Shown: positions 45,641 through 56,285 of the stretch, one piece after another | Layout of the letters: each line of letters opens with the position of its first letter | Numbering within the stretch: the first letter of the stretch is position 1 | Assembly: GCF_018873765.1 (NCBI RefSeq) | Contig: NC_057921.1 | Span: 25,641,784-25,705,783, forward strand | Length of the DNA stretch: 64,000 bases | Reading direction: 5' to 3' | Source: Telopea speciosissima | Lineage: Eukaryota; Streptophyta; Magnoliopsida; Proteales; Proteaceae | Program-made: the position numbers and the translations under genes | Notes under the pieces: generated by a model | What the model saw: the letters and a program-made list of their open reading frames with translations, nothing else | The model's database searches: none | What the model was told of the DNA's origin: nothing

Positions 45641-46700
45641 TTAAGAGGTTACAGCTTCCTTATAGGTTAGAGGGTATTTATCTAATAAATAAATAAGCCA
45701 CTCATCACCTGTGTAAGTTGACTTTTTTCGTCTCTTACCTCTCCCAAGTTGACTTTCTTCGACTGATGATGAGTCATTATTTGTTGACACTTCCTTACCT
45801 AGGTTGGAATTACTACTTTCTTCTACCATTGTTGTCGATTTAGCATTGTAAGGAAATTTATGCTCAAAAAAATCGTCATCCCTGGATTCTATTATAGCGT
45901 TTTCTTCAAACACACCTTCTACGATTTTAATGACTAAAAACTGATAAGTCGAATTATGTTTCGCGTATCCGATAAACACGCAATCACAAGTCTTAGGACC
46001 CAATTTTCTCTTTTTCGACTTTGGTATTGCTACCTTTGCCAAACAGCCCCAAACCCTTCAATGCTTTAAATTTGGTTTATTTACAAACCACAATTCATAT
46101 GGTAACAACCCGGTCTTCTTGTGAGGTGCTCTATTCAGAATATGACAAGTAGATAAATTGCTTCCCCCCACATATCAAGCGGTAAACCCGAACTTATTAG
46201 CATAGAGTTCATCATTTCTTTCAATGATCGATTTTTTCTTTCTGCTACTCCATTTGACCCGGGTTGGTAAGGAGCCATCGTTTCATGAATTATATCGCTA
46301 GTTTCGCAAAATTTTATGAGACTAGTAGTAGCATACTCTGTACCTCTATCAGTTCTGAGTCATTTAATTTTTGTACCAAGTTGATTCTCTACCTCTGCTT
46401 TAAAAGTCATGAAAGCATTCTCTGCCTCATCTTTAGTCCTTAGGAGATAAATCATGGCATATCTAGAAAATTCATCGATAAAGGTAATTACATACCTATT
46501 TCCACCCCGTGATTCATATGTCTTGAAATCGCATAAATCACCGTCAATTAAATCTAGAAGGCCATTTTGCCTTGTTACCGATTTATGGGGTTTTTTGGTA
46601 AACTTTGTCTCTACACAAATAGAACACTTGGTGATATTTGATTTATTATCAATATTGATTAGTCCTATTTTAGAGATCTAACGCATATATGATGCATTAC
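45641..46700 (-). pseudogene. Copia integrase core and C-terminal region
   Basis: Minus strand. 46700-46180 reads ISKIGLINID, CSICVETKFTKKPHKSV (zinc-binding end), LIDGDLCDF (first Asp), YVITFIDEFSRY, TDRGTEY (second Asp) and NGVAERKNRSL (Glu), so the DDE triad is visible. Stops occur after MR (TAG) and after GTKIK (TGA where CGA is expected), and the frame shifts near 46150. 46042-45641 continues with KRKLGPKTCDCVFIGYAKHN and an acidic Ser-rich linker. Confidence 0.8.
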
Positions 46701-47463
46701 AGTGACCTAATCTACTATGCCATAAATTAAAAGAATCAACAAAGTAAACAGAACCAGTACTAGGCTTATCTTTATTCTCAACAACGCTCAGTACAAAGAG
46801 ACCCTCTTTCAGGTAGCCTATTCCTACAAACATATCACTTTTAGTGATTATACATTTGTCAGATTCAAAGCAAAACTTCATTACACTCTTGTTCAACAAA
46901 GGACCTGAGACCAAATTTTGACAGATGTCAGGTACATGAAGTACATCCCTTAAAAGAAGCGTCTTTCTCGAAGTAAGCCTTAATGGTATTTGTCCGATGC
47001 CAACAATTTTTGAATGTTGTGTGTTTCCCATGTAGACTTTCGTATCGGAGACCACAGGAGAATAATTTGTTAAGATATTCATGTCCCCAGTTATATGCCT
47101 GGTAGCGCTTGTATCAATCACCCAGTCACTTTGTTTCTCGACTACATTTGCTTTAAACACCATGGCTGTCGAGACATTATCTTTGGAAAGATTTGTCTTG
47201 GCTTTATTAGGAGTCTTGGGATCCTTCTTTCTTTTTCGACAATCTCTTTTTTAGTGTCATGGCTTCCCACAAGCATAACAGTTGCCTTTCTTTTTCTTGG
47301 AGCCTTCAAACTTCCTTTTCTTGGATGATGTTCCTTTGTCGGTGTCGACAAAATTTGCCTCAAGTTTGGAAGTCTCCTTGTGATCCTTGGCACAATTACA
47401 CTCCTCAATTTTAATCTGGACAACAACCTGATCAAACGACCAATCCTTCCTCTTATGCTTCAA
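46678..47463 (-). pseudogene. Copia gag C-terminus, protease and gag-pre-integrase
   Basis: Minus strand 47463-47250: Lys-rich sequence and a zinc-knuckle start CYACGKP followed by a frame change. 47163-46678: SDWVIDTSATRHI is the aspartic protease site, where the expected D-T/S-G is D-T-S, a change that should abolish activity. Then LRDVLHVPDICQNLVS and SFNLWHSRLGHCN of the gag-pre-integrase domain with its HxxH-type start. Confidence 0.8.
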
Positions 47464-48069
47464 GGTAAATTTGAAAGCATCCTAGGAAGATGGTAGTTTA
47501 TGAATCAATGAACGGGTAACAAAGACATCGGGTAGAACAATGCTCTCTTTCGATATCGACCAACTAAAATTTGGAATTTCTCTATTTGAGAAGAGATATT
47601 CTCACAGTCTTTCATCTGGAAATCCAAAAAGTTGCCAACAAAATACTTACTACTCCCGCCATCATCGAGAGTATATTTCTTTCGTCAGTGCATTCCAGAT
47701 CATATACGCATACTCATATGCAGTATAAACATTGTACAAATCAATGGATAACACATTGAGTATCCGGTTTTTGCACTGGAAGTCAGCTTTAATCCAAGCT
47801 AACTTGTTGGCTTCTTTCGCCGGATCATCCGTTTGAGGAGGCTTGGGATCCGTGAGTGCAAATGCCACTCCCAATTGAGTGAGAGCAATGAACACCATCT
47901 GTTTCCATCTCTTGAAGTTGCTACCATCAAATGGCTCCACCTTCTCAAAATCAGAAGCAATCCTCGAGTTACTCATTGGTTGGATAACTGAGTCGACAAC
48001 AGGTGCTTGTGGTGCTTGTGAAGTAACTTTGTCTTGAGCAATCTTAGTTGAGTTCTCAACTTCAGCCAT
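47464..48069 (-). pseudogene. Copia gag N-terminus
   Basis: Minus strand ATG at 48069, 44 bp inside the LTR boundary. MAEVENSTKIAQ, then KVEPFDGSNFKRWKQMV, typical of the UBN2-type gag start, and AYEYAYMIWNAL at 47700. A stop at 47662 ends the frame, and decayed sequence follows to the zinc knuckle. Gag packages element RNA. Confidence 0.75.
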
Positions 48070-48112
48070 GTCTTATTATTTCAAAACAGAAGTTTTTTTT
48101 AGACCTTAAGAT

Positions 48113-48526
48113 TGTTAGACCAAAAGGGGTCCAAGTAACAAGACAAGTAGAAGAAATTGAAAATACTAATAGGTAAAATTCTGCCAACTTACAAGTTCAA
48201 GTAATCAGCAAGTTGGTGAGAGTGATGTCCCGAAACAGCAATACACAAACAAAACCAAGTTGAGATGCACCATACATATGCTATCCTTAAGGTCTAAAAA
48301 CGCCCCTTATTGGAGTGCAACCAGGTGTCTTGCGCTTTCACCTCCAAGATGACTCAACCTCAAGTCCATTAACTTTTGCACAAAGTGTTTAACTGCAGTG
48401 GAAGAGCAAGGCTAGGTTTACAGAACGGTTTTGAAAACCTTTGAATGCAACTACGGACGGTATTGAGAAGCCAAAGTGACCAACAAAATACTATTCTGTT
48501 TGTAAACAAAATACTATTCGGACAAA

Positions 48527-48567
<41 letters not shown>

Positions 48568-49153
48568 AGAGAGATAGAGAGAAAAGCCACAAAAATGGAA
48601 TGAATTGGGCTGTCCATATCACCTCTATTTATAGTGGTGGATGCATCCCTTCAAGGCATCCCATGGAATGGGTGTGTCCATTTACTTGAGTGTATAGGTT
48701 TAAAAGATTCTAATCCAAGCACTTATATGTAAGTGTCTCTTGAAGATACCCCATGATGTAGGTGTGTCTCTTGTTTCAATGGATTAGATTAAAAGATTCC
48801 AATCCAAGTGCTATGAATGCACCTATACAAATGGATATGTCTCTTTAAAGAGACATGTCCCTTAGCCAAAAAACCAGGCCAACATTAAACCAAAGAATAA
48901 CCCAAACCGACCTATCATTGAACCAAAGAATGACCCAAAACCTGGCCAACTTTGAACCAAAAATTAAATACACCACATTGCACTACCATGACTTGACTCG
49001 ACGCATGCGCGCATATGCTTATATCAATTCTCTTCCACTTCCAATGTGGGATTCGGTTCGTCGCTCACACTACCAAATGCAAATTCAAACGAAAGAAGGG
49101 AAAGTGTTTTGAAACTTTCAAAAACTATTTTTAAAATAAATAAAAATACAATA
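48113..49153 (-). repeat. 5' LTR of the Copia element
   Basis: Plus-strand ends TGTTAGACC and ATACAATA. Contains (GA)n at 48527-48565, longer than in the other LTR, and a TATA-like box on the minus strand at 48625-48634. Confidence 0.8.
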
Positions 49154-49502
49154 ATCCCCCACAGTTTCGAAACACCGATAAAACATGAATGAGTTTTGTA
49201 AGCATATTAGACTCAATAGGACACAACGTTACAGGTGTCTATCGGACTTGAACCTCCACTAGGTCTGATGAACTATGCTACAGAGTATGGGTGAAGTCAG
49301 ACTTTTTGAACCTTTCCTCATCGGCGTAGCCAACTAGCTCACCAGCCATATCCTATTGGTCGACCTTAGCAATCAATCCCTTTTAAACATGGACATTTTT
49401 AAACCGGCCTTATCCCCTATCTTGGTCTCATGGCTGTTTAGAGAGTTAGCCTATAAAACTCTCATGGGTAAGCGGCTTCACCTTCTACATCCACTTAGGT
49501 CA
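49154..49502 (-). repeat. Second copy of the Copia 3' internal region, beyond the outer LTR
   Basis: ATCCCCCACAGTTTCGAAAC to CATCCACTTAGGT matches 43555-43902, which is internal to the element next to its polypurine tract. Here it lies outside the upper LTR and breaks off at 49502. This is the structure LTR-internal-LTR-internal, left by two elements sharing an LTR. Confidence 0.8.
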
Positions 49503-49750
49503 AAGGTTTTTTGTATGACCAATTTTTTGAGGTCAAATTGGTCATTCTACCCTATTAAGGGGGTAGAATGGTCCAACAATGTTCAAAAACTGGGATCCGT
49601 TATAACATAATGTCCTTGACTAACGGGAGGGACTATAGTGATACTTAGTTTGGAAAGCAGGGGGCAATTGGAATTAGTAAAAGTTCAGGGGGGCATTCGT
49701 ATGTTTGGCCATTTTCAAGGGAGCATTTGGAAAAACCCCCGATAAATTTA
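49503..49750. repeat. TIR-element terminal fragment (Mutator-like style)
   Basis: Reverse complement begins GGTAAATTTATCGGGGG and has CCAAATGCTCCC and GAATGCCCCCCTGAAC, the layout of AT-start then CCCC-rich TIRs seen at 51123 and 57974. No partner end identified. Confidence 0.4.
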
Positions 49751-49828
49751 CCCTCTCATGTTCAACCCAAACTGATCTCTTTCGTTTAAACAACAAAAAC
49801 AAGAGGGAGCCCTTAAATATATTGACTT

Positions 49829-49979
49829 TTTTTTTTTTTGATGATAAAAAAGAAATTTATTAAAGTAAAGAGAGGGATAAACATAAGTATTGTTTGTTTC
49901 TTGAGCCTTTTTAGCTAAGTTAGTCACCACTAGCGAACAGAATGGATCCCCCAAATTTCTAAAACTCAAATCCTGCCTC
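49829..49979 (-). mobile_element. Very short (151 bp) 5'-truncated LINE copy with 14-bp target-site duplication
   Basis: AAATATATTGACTT occurs at 49815-49828 and 49980-49993. Inside, the minus strand ends AATAAATTTCTTTTTTATC then poly-A, the usual plant LINE tail, as at 10329. A textbook truncated LINE insertion. Confidence 0.8.
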
Positions 49980-49993
49980 AAATATATTGACTT

Positions 49994-50333
49994 GATCATT
50001 ACTGATGGCCACTTGTATTCTCTCTATGCAATCTTCGATTAATGAAAAATTTGGAATCGTAATTATCCATAAATTACTTAATGGCAACTAGTATTCTCTT
50101 TATGCATTCTTGTATGTGTGATTCTAAGGATTTATTGGAGCCATTATATCTAACATGTCTTTTCAAGTGTGTGGTTCGTAATGTGGAAATCCAAAACATA
50201 ATTATTTCTGTGGAAATTATTCAAGAGAGTTCTAACTATTAAAAATAGTCATTTTCTTAATATTGATATGAAATGTTTATATCTCTGAAAAAGAAATAGA
50301 TAGAAATCCTTTTTTGTCCTCTTTTTGTTTATA
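49994..50333. other. No gene recognised
   Basis: AT-rich; contains a loosely repeated TTGTATTCTCTNTATGCA-like word (50011 and 50091). Confidence 0.5.
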
Positions 50334-51050
50334 GAGCAAATTACAGGCACTTCCCTGGTGTTTGAAACAATAACAGAACACTCCCGTAGTTTTGCTTTTT
50401 ACGTGCACCCCCTGGATGATTGGGAGACTTACAAATAAGCCTTTACCATTAGGTGTAGTTAAATATTTGAAAATGGTTATATTACCTTTCAATTTTTGTC
50501 ATGAACAATTTTACCTTTATAGAACATAAGGGTAGCCCAAACCCATCTCCCACTATCCCTTTCTTCTCCAATGTACTGCGTAGTATCTCTATCATCGTCC
50601 ATATTGCTACTACTGCTATTGGGTTTACTAAACAAGATAGAGTTGGTAGTATCTTTGTCATCGTCGGAATCTCCCATGCTGAAAAGGGATTCTTATCTAA
50701 CACAGCAACTTGAAGCGATGAAAGCCCAGTAAAGAAATCCGCCAGTATGGAAGAGAACTGGTTATTACTAAGAAGCAAAATTTGTAACGAACCCAACCCA
50801 CTCAAGCCTGGTAGAGGACCAGAGATATTGTTATCCATCAACTCCAATCCTTGCAGGGCGTCGAGATTTTGGAGATTAGAAGGAAGAGTACCTGAGGGAC
50901 CCTGGTTTCCAATTTGAATGCGGGTTATCCTTGCACCTGTGCAGCTCACATTTTTCCATTGACAAGGATCTGGTCTCTTTATTCGTATTTTCAGTCTGTC
51001 TAGCGCTAAAGACTCTGGCACCACCGTTTATGTAGATGCTGAGTAGCCAA
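50334..51050 (-). pseudogene. TMK-like receptor kinase LRR fragment, probably captured by a TIR element
   Basis: Minus strand 51024-50680 encodes [80 protein letters not shown], then [23 protein letters not shown]. This order (DPC.W..V.CTG, then extracellular LRRs, then 'NPF..WEIP') is that of the first ectodomain LRR block of TMK-family receptor kinases, which act at the plasma membrane in auxin signalling. The homology stops after EIP, and the rest of the ectodomain, transmembrane and kinase are absent. GAGCAAATTACAGGCACTTC at 50334 resembles the TIR of the element at 57974. A chimeric 62-codon frame follows. Not a functional receptor. Confidence 0.65.
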
Positions 51051-51122
51051 CTTTTTTTAAGGTGCAAACAGGGTAGGTTGGAACCACTCCCTGAGGATCA
51101 TACCTTTGCAAAGAAAAATAAT

Positions 51123-51240
51123 AGGATTGTTTACAAATGCCCTCCTAAAAATGCCCATTTGTCCAAATGCACCCCTACAACTTTTCAAATTGTAAACTTT
51201 CCTTACTTTCAAAACACTATAACACTGTAAGAGTAACATA
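51123..51240 (+). repeat. Left TIR of the Pack-MULE-like element
   Basis: Inverted match to 57705-57821 continuing through TTTTCAAATTGTAAAC and TACTTTCAAAACACT. Ends near ACACTGTAAGAG. Confidence 0.8.
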
Positions 51241-51284
51241 ACCATATTACCCTTATTTTCCCCAAATCGATTACCCTAAATCTT

Positions 51285-51498
51285 ACCCCCCAAAAATAAA
51301 ACCATGGCCAATCATCGAAATCTCAACCTCATAGGTCCTCTCCCCCATCGTTCCATTCACTCTCTTTCCCAACAATATGGTCCCTTAATCCAACTCCGCT
51401 TCGGTTCAGTATCCATCGTAGTTGCCTCTTCTGTCTCCATGGCTAAACTACTTATACAAAACCATGATCACAACTTTGCTTCTCGACCCAAAACCGCT
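51285..51498 (+). pseudogene. CYP71-clan cytochrome P450 fragment, N-terminal part
   Basis: Plus strand. The Pro-rich hinge reads PPKIKPWPII in one frame, then a one-base loss shifts to NLNLIGPLPHRSIHSL, SQQYGPLIQLRFGSVSIVVA, SSVSMAKLLIQNHDHNFASR-PKTA. These are the conserved blocks after the membrane anchor of A-type plant P450s. The anchor is missing, and the sequence is cut at codon Ala by a Copia element; it resumes at 56286. In intact enzymes this is the ER-bound monooxygenase fold. Here it is a captured exon piece within TIRs. Confidence 0.8.
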
Positions 51499-51499
51499 A

Positions 51500-51779
51500 T
51501 GTTGGAAATTGTAAAACGGAATTCATTGCATTGAATTAATCTCTCAAAGTGAGAGTATAAATATGAGTACATCAAACAAATATTCACAATGTATTTACAT
51601 GGAATGTAATCACATAAAATATAGAAAGTTGACAGAGATCCACTGAGCTGCCTTCCAAGAGATGATTCCATATCACATGTGACAGATATGATTTGGCTTG
51701 CCATGTTTAGTGCGATTGCATATCTCAAGATTTTAGGCACAAGCAATCTTGAGAGAGAAAGACTCATATACCCTTGATA
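51500..51779 (-). repeat. 3' LTR of the nested Copia
   Basis: TGTTGGAAATTG to CCTTGATA on the plus strand. Confidence 0.85.
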
Positions 51780-51792
51780 CACCCCCTCAAGG
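51780..51792 (-). promoter_or_regulatory. Polypurine tract
   Basis: Minus strand CCTTGAGGGGGTG against the LTR boundary. Confidence 0.75.
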
Positions 51793-52281
51793 TGGAGAAT
51801 TCGGTACCCGGATCTTCAGCTTGTCTCGAATGAACTGAAACCGCGCAGTACCAAGCGGTCTAGTAAATGTGTCTGCGAGCTGGTCCTTGGTTGAAATAAA
51901 TTGAACTTGGAGTTGACGTTTGGCTACACGGTCTCGCACGAAGTGAAAGTCAATCTCCACATGCTTCGTGCGAGCGTGGAAGACCGGGTTAGCCGAGAGA
52001 TATGTGGTACCTATGTTGTCGCACCATAATATAGGTGGACCGGATAGAGGAAAACCCAGCTCGCAAAAGAGAGATTCCACCCAAATCAACTCCGCAGACG
52101 CATCTGCAAGAGATTTATACTCGGCCTCAGTGGATGAGTGGGCTACAATGCGCTACTTGTGTGATGTCCAAGAAATTAAATTGGGCCCAAGAAATATAGC
52201 ATATCCGCCCGTGGACTTACGATCAACACTATCCCCAGCCCAGTCAGCATCTGAAAATGCCTGAAGCGATCTAGATGGGGA
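51787..52281 (-). pseudogene. Copia RNase H (nested element)
   Basis: Minus strand. Across a frame change it reads FSDADWAGD (Asp), [31 protein letters not shown] (Glu), [24 protein letters not shown] (Asp), then [20 protein letters not shown] and [12 protein letters not shown]. All three catalytic acids are visible. A stop interrupts SHK.RIVAH. The C-terminal end is complete (PNSPP-stop at 51787). Confidence 0.85.
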
Positions 52282-53225
52282 TCAATCAAACAGTAGGCCG
52301 TGGGACTTTGTGCTTTTCAAATATTGCAAGATGCGTTTCATAAGCTGCCAGTGGCCAATTGTTGGAGAATGCATGAACTGACACGCCCGATTGACAGCAA
52401 AAGAGACATCGAGCCGTGTCAGAGTGACATATTGTAAGGCCCCCACAATCGATCTATAGTTAGTGGGATTGGGCATTGCATCACCCCCTGAATCAGAATA
52501 CTTCGTAGTGGTGGCCATCGAAGTCGACACAGGCTTACAATCACTCATTCCAGCCCTATGCAACAGATCTGAAATGTATCTTGATTGACATAATAATAAA
52601 CCATTCGAATGGGGCAGCACCTCAATACCCAAGAAAAAATGCAAAGGGCCTAGATCCTTGATTGAAAATTCCTGAGAAAGCCCTTGGAGAAGAGTGGTTA
52701 CCTCTACAATGTCATTGCTGGCAACCAAAATGTCATCTATATATATAAGAATATAACAAATGGGGTGTCCACTGTGACGAATAAAGAGAGATGTGTCCAT
52801 TTTGGATCCCACAAATCCAAGTTGTAGCAGAAATTCAGACAAGCGTTGGAACCATGCCCTTGGGGCCTGCTTGAGTCCATATAGCGACCGCTCAAGTTTA
52901 CAAACATAGTTGGGACGGTTGGAGTCCACAAAGCCTGGAGGTTGTGACATATAGACCTCCTCTTCAAGCCGACCATGGAGGAAGGCATTGTGGACATCCA
53001 ACTGCCTAATAGGCTAGCCCTGAGACACTGCAATAGAGGTCACACTGCGAATGGTAGTGGGCTTAACAACAGGGTTGAATGTCTCTCCATAGTCAAGACC
53101 CTGTTGTTGATGAAACCCCTCAGCAACCAGACGAGCTTTATAGCGCTCAAGGCTTCCATCTGCTTTCCTTTTTATTCTGAACACCTACTTGCACCCTATT
53201 AAATTTTGATTGGGCGCAGGGGGAA
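52282..53225 (-). pseudogene. Copia reverse transcriptase (nested element)
   Basis: Minus strand. WRLVPPAPNQNLIGCK, stop, [43 protein letters not shown] then TAG at 53014-53016 where Trp is expected, LDVHNAFLHGRLEEEVYMSQ, SLYGLKQAPRAWFQRL, and ILIYIDDILVAS with YIDD in place of the more common YVDD. Then LGIEVLPH and RLDVSFAVNRACQFM. Both early stops are TGG to TAG changes. Otherwise the domain is well kept. Confidence 0.87.
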
Positions 53226-53845
53226 CCAATCTCCATGTTCCATTCCTGATGAGGGCATTAAATTTTTCAGACATTGCAGCATGCCACTCCACAACTTTAG
53301 ATGCCTGTGTAAAAGAAGTAGGCTCAATAGAAAACATCAGAAGCATTAGTAACCGTCAAAGCACTAGATCGAGATGTAATCGGCTGGGTGGTAGCATAAA
53401 TGTCCTGTAGAGGACGGTATCTAGCAAGTGGGGAAGGTGGAGAGGGAGAGGGGGATAAGTTCGGCTGGGATAAAGGAGAGGGGGAGGCGTGAGGTGGCTA
53501 TGGAGTGTGGGGTGGGGATTGTGAGGGCTGCGGTGAGGTTTGTGGTGTTGGATGTGGTGAGGGTGATGGTGAGGGCGTGCCAATAATCGCATTTGGAATC
53601 ACTCAAACAGGGGCAACACCCCATGGTGGAGAGGATGATGAAGCCGTGGGGGGTGGTGCACTAAGAACAGACCGAGAGAAAGGAAAAACACTTTCATCAA
53701 AATGAACATGACGAGCTATAAAGAATCAACCTATCGCTGGATCAAAGCAACGATACGCATGATGAGATGGACTGTAACCAAGAAAGACACAAGGAGACGA
53801 ACGAAAATCCATTTTATGACGATTGTAAGGACGGAGATATGGGAA
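53226..53845 (-). pseudogene. Copia integrase-RT linker (nested element), decayed
   Basis: Minus strand. 53840-53730 continues the integrase end ([17 protein letters not shown]) with stops. 53590-53430 is a His/Pro/Thr-rich linker. The plus-strand Gly/Glu-rich frame over it is a shadow. Confidence 0.6.
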
Positions 53846-54763
53846 TCACAGACACCTAAACACCTGTAAGAAACTATAATCCGGAACTTTATGAAAGACG
53901 AACTGAAAAGGAGACACACCATTGGAAACTAGGGAAGGCATTCGGTTAATTAAAAAAACTGTAGTTTCAAACGCATAATGCCAATAAATACGAGGAACAC
54001 TGCTTTGGGCAAGGAGTGTGAGCCCGGTCTCAACTATGTGACGATGCCGACGCTCCACACTCCCTTGTTGTTCATGGGTGTGAGGAGTAGACAGGTGATG
54101 AGAAATTCCCAATTGGAGAAAGAAGGATGGAAGAGTACGAAACTCCCCACCCCAGTCAATTTGGACCGATTTTATTTTTCTATCAAACAACCTTTCAACA
54201 TGAGCTTTAAATTGAAGAAAAGTGGAGAAGACATCAGATTTGTGCAAGAGAGGATAAAACCAAACATACTTTGTATTATCATCCACAAAAATAATGTAAT
54301 ATCGATGACCATTACAGGAAGCAGTAGGAGATGGTCCCCAAACATCACTAAATATAAGATCAAGAGGAAATAAACTACGGCTGCCAGTCAGAAGGAGAGA
54401 CAGGCAACTGGCTTTACCCATCTGACAAGCACTACAAACAGAACCAAAACGAGAAGAAGAACAATGTAAATTATTTAAACTGATCATAGAGAGAAGCAAA
54501 CGGTCATGAGGATGCCCAAGACGTCGATGCCAAAGATCAATAGAGCTAGAGACAGCAGTGTGCACAGATGGAGTAGAAGAAGGCAAACCCAACTCATATA
54601 GACCCCATTTATTCGGACCGGACAGCAGTATTGACTTGGTGACCTGGTCCTTCACAAGAAAATGAGACAGGTGAAATTCGAAATAAACATTATTGTCTCT
54701 AGCAAATCGATGAACCAAAAGCAAACGTTTGGAAATACTAGGAACATGTAAGATATTATTCAA
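53846..54763 (-). pseudogene. Copia gag-pre-integrase and integrase (nested element)
   Basis: One open frame of 305 codons. NNILHVPSISKRLLLVHRFA (end of protease region), DLWHRRLGHPHD and CSACQMGKASCL (HHCC zinc-binding), LIFSDVWGPSP (first Asp), HRYYIIFVDDNTKYVWFYPL, VQIDWGGEF (second Asp), EQQGSVERRHRHIVE (Glu), INRMPS. The full DDE triad is present, and this is the best preserved domain of the element. It inserts element DNA into the genome. Confidence 0.88.
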
Positions 54764-54829
54764 AAATAAATGACGAGTGGAAGAAGTAGGAATAGAAGAA
54801 TGTCTAAGATGCTTAATTGGCAGACCCTT

Positions 54830-54969
54830 ACCATTGCCGACATGTAGTTGGTCGGACCCATTGTAATCTTATTAGGAAAGTGAATGAAGGTCGGGTGTAA
54901 CATGGTGAGTGGCACCCAAATCTGGATACCAAGGTAAGGAATGAGATGGCGGTGGTGTGGGAAGCAATG
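54830..54969 (-). pseudogene. Copia protease (nested element), catalytic Ser/Thr replaced
   Basis: Minus strand, in a different frame from gag: LPWYPDLGATHHVTPDLHSL. The aspartic protease site should be D-S/T-G; here it is D-L-G. This and the frame change imply loss of polyprotein processing. Confidence 0.75.
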
Positions 54970-55946
54970 GTGGATTGGGATGATATGAGGGATACGTATA
55001 ATGGGCTATAGGGGCCATTCCGTGGATAGGGTTGTGAAGGGTTAGTTGGGTATCCTTGTGGCCGATAAAAACACTGATCTGTGCTGTGATTGGTATGACG
55101 GCATATTGTGCACCAGAAGCGGCCATAATTTTGTCCCCCGCGACCTCTACCACCATGGCCTCGGCCAAAACGACCACCACGAGCACCGCAGGTAGGAGAG
55201 GCAGCACTAGAATCACTAGTGGATGGAGCACGCTGAGCAGTATTTGTAGATGGAGACGACGGAGCAGCAGTAGGTGTCTCTGTGATTGTAAGTTTACTAA
55301 AAAATGATCCATTCAAAAACTCATGGCTGAGAAGCATCCCATGGAGATCATCATATTCCATTGGGTCCGAGCGAGTGAGAAGAGAGGACACCATGGGTCG
55401 AAACTCCTGTTTGAGTCCATGAAAAATATGCAAATTAAAATGTGTAGACCAAAGAGGCTGCCCAGAAGCAGCGAGTTCAGCCGAAATTGCCTTCGCACGT
55501 TGGAGAAATTCAGAAATTGTCTCATTGGGCTTTTGCTCCAAAGCTTGAAGTGCCATGGACAAAGACATAATGCGACTTTCGGATGGTGCAGAGAAAGCAG
55601 TGCACAACGTGGTCCAGATCTCACAACTGGTGCGCTTGCCCAGTACAAGAGAGAAGACCTCTTCTGAGAGAGAGGCAAGCAACAAACTACGAATCATTGA
55701 ATCTTGTCGACACCATTGAGCAGCAGCTACAGCTTCAGGAGGGCAAGGGGTGGCGCCATCAACATGTCCAAAAAGTCCAAGACCATCGAGAAAGGGCTCA
55801 ACTTGGGTTTGCCAATACAAGAAATTCTTCGATGTCAATTTGAGAGATATGTAATGGTGGGCATTGGGAAAGGACGGTAAACTGGGCAACTCAGTGGTGG
55901 AAGTGAGAACACCAGTAACCGTGGAGGATAGGGCTCCTTCGGTCAT
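54970..55946 (-). pseudogene. Copia gag (nested element)
   Basis: ATG at 55946, 53 bp after the PBS. NAHHYISLKLTSKNFLYWQT, LDGLGLFGHVDG, LEQKPNETISEFLQRAKAIS of the UBN2-type gag, then GARGGRFGRGHGGRGRGG and a zinc knuckle CTICRHTNHSTDQC (C-x2-C-x4-H-x4-C). Open for about 300 codons, so gag itself may still be intact; the join to the protease is not. Confidence 0.87.
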
Positions 55947-55998
55947 GGTGAAGAAGAAGGAAAAGAAAAAAAAAAGGTTAAAGTCTCATTGGAGATAT

Positions 55999-56012
55999 GG
56001 CTCTGATTACCA
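55999..56012 (-). promoter_or_regulatory. Primer binding site (tRNA-Met, one-base insertion)
   Basis: TGGTAATCAGAGCC against the LTR; the consensus TGGTATCAGAGC has one A fewer. Confidence 0.8.
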
Positions 56013-56285
56013 TGTTGGAAATTGTAAAATGGAATTCATTGCATTGAACTAATATCTCTCAAAGTGAGAGTATAAATATGAGTACATCAAACAAATATTC
56101 ACTACGTATTTACATGGAATGTAATCACATAAAATATAGAAAGTTGACAGAGATCCACTGAGCTGCCTTCCAAGAGATGATTCCATATCACATGTGACAG
56201 ATATGATTTGGCTTGCAAGAGATGATTGCATATCTCAAGATTTTAGGCACAAGCAATCTTGAGAAAGACTCATATACCCTTGATA
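56013..56285 (-). repeat. 5' LTR of the nested Copia
   Basis: TGTTGGAAATTG to CCTTGATA on the plus strand; lacks a short stretch near GCTTGCCATGTTTAGTGC of the other LTR. Confidence 0.85.

Larger units (their letters stand above)
42619..49153 (-). mobile_element. Ty1/copia retrotransposon, full structure, minus orientation, decayed
   Basis: Direct LTRs at 42619-43554 and 48113-49153 share TCAAAAGGGGTCCAAG-type starts and the same order of words throughout. Between them the minus strand carries gag, protease, integrase, RT and RNase H in Copia order. CTTGTGGGGGAT next to the lower LTR is the polypurine tract. Next to the upper LTR I do not see the usual tRNA-Met PBS; the bases after the LTR are ATCTTAAGGTC, so either another primer was used or the site decayed. 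The lower LTR lacks about 90 bp present in the upper one near 48990-49080. Stops in several domains show it is dead. Confidence 0.85.
51500..56285 (-). mobile_element. Ty1/copia retrotransposon (Ale-like), 4.8 kb, inserted in the P450 fragment
   Basis: LTRs 51500-51779 and 56013-56285. Duplication CGCTA (51495-51499) and CGCTG (56286-56290), one mismatch. Minus-strand PBS TGGTAATCAGAGCC (tRNA-Met site with one extra A) at 55999-56012; polypurine tract CCTTGAGGGGGTG at 51780-51792. Short LTRs and the motifs [18 protein letters not shown] and KHVEIDFHF fit the Ale lineage (inference). The LTRs differ by a handful of substitutions and small indels, so insertion was fairly recent relative to its neighbours. 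Internal stops show it is now inactive. Confidence 0.88.

Noticed and set aside
48527..48565. Regularly spaced repeat as possible CRISPR-like array
   Set aside because: It is a (GA)n microsatellite in an LTR of a plant genome; no spacers.
53356..53705. Gly/Glu-rich plus frame and His/Pro-rich minus frame
   Set aside because: They lie in the compositionally biased linker between integrase and RT of the nested Copia; not a separate gene.
55056..55843. Plus-strand open frames over the nested Copia gag
   Set aside because: Antisense shadows of a gag with strong codon bias.
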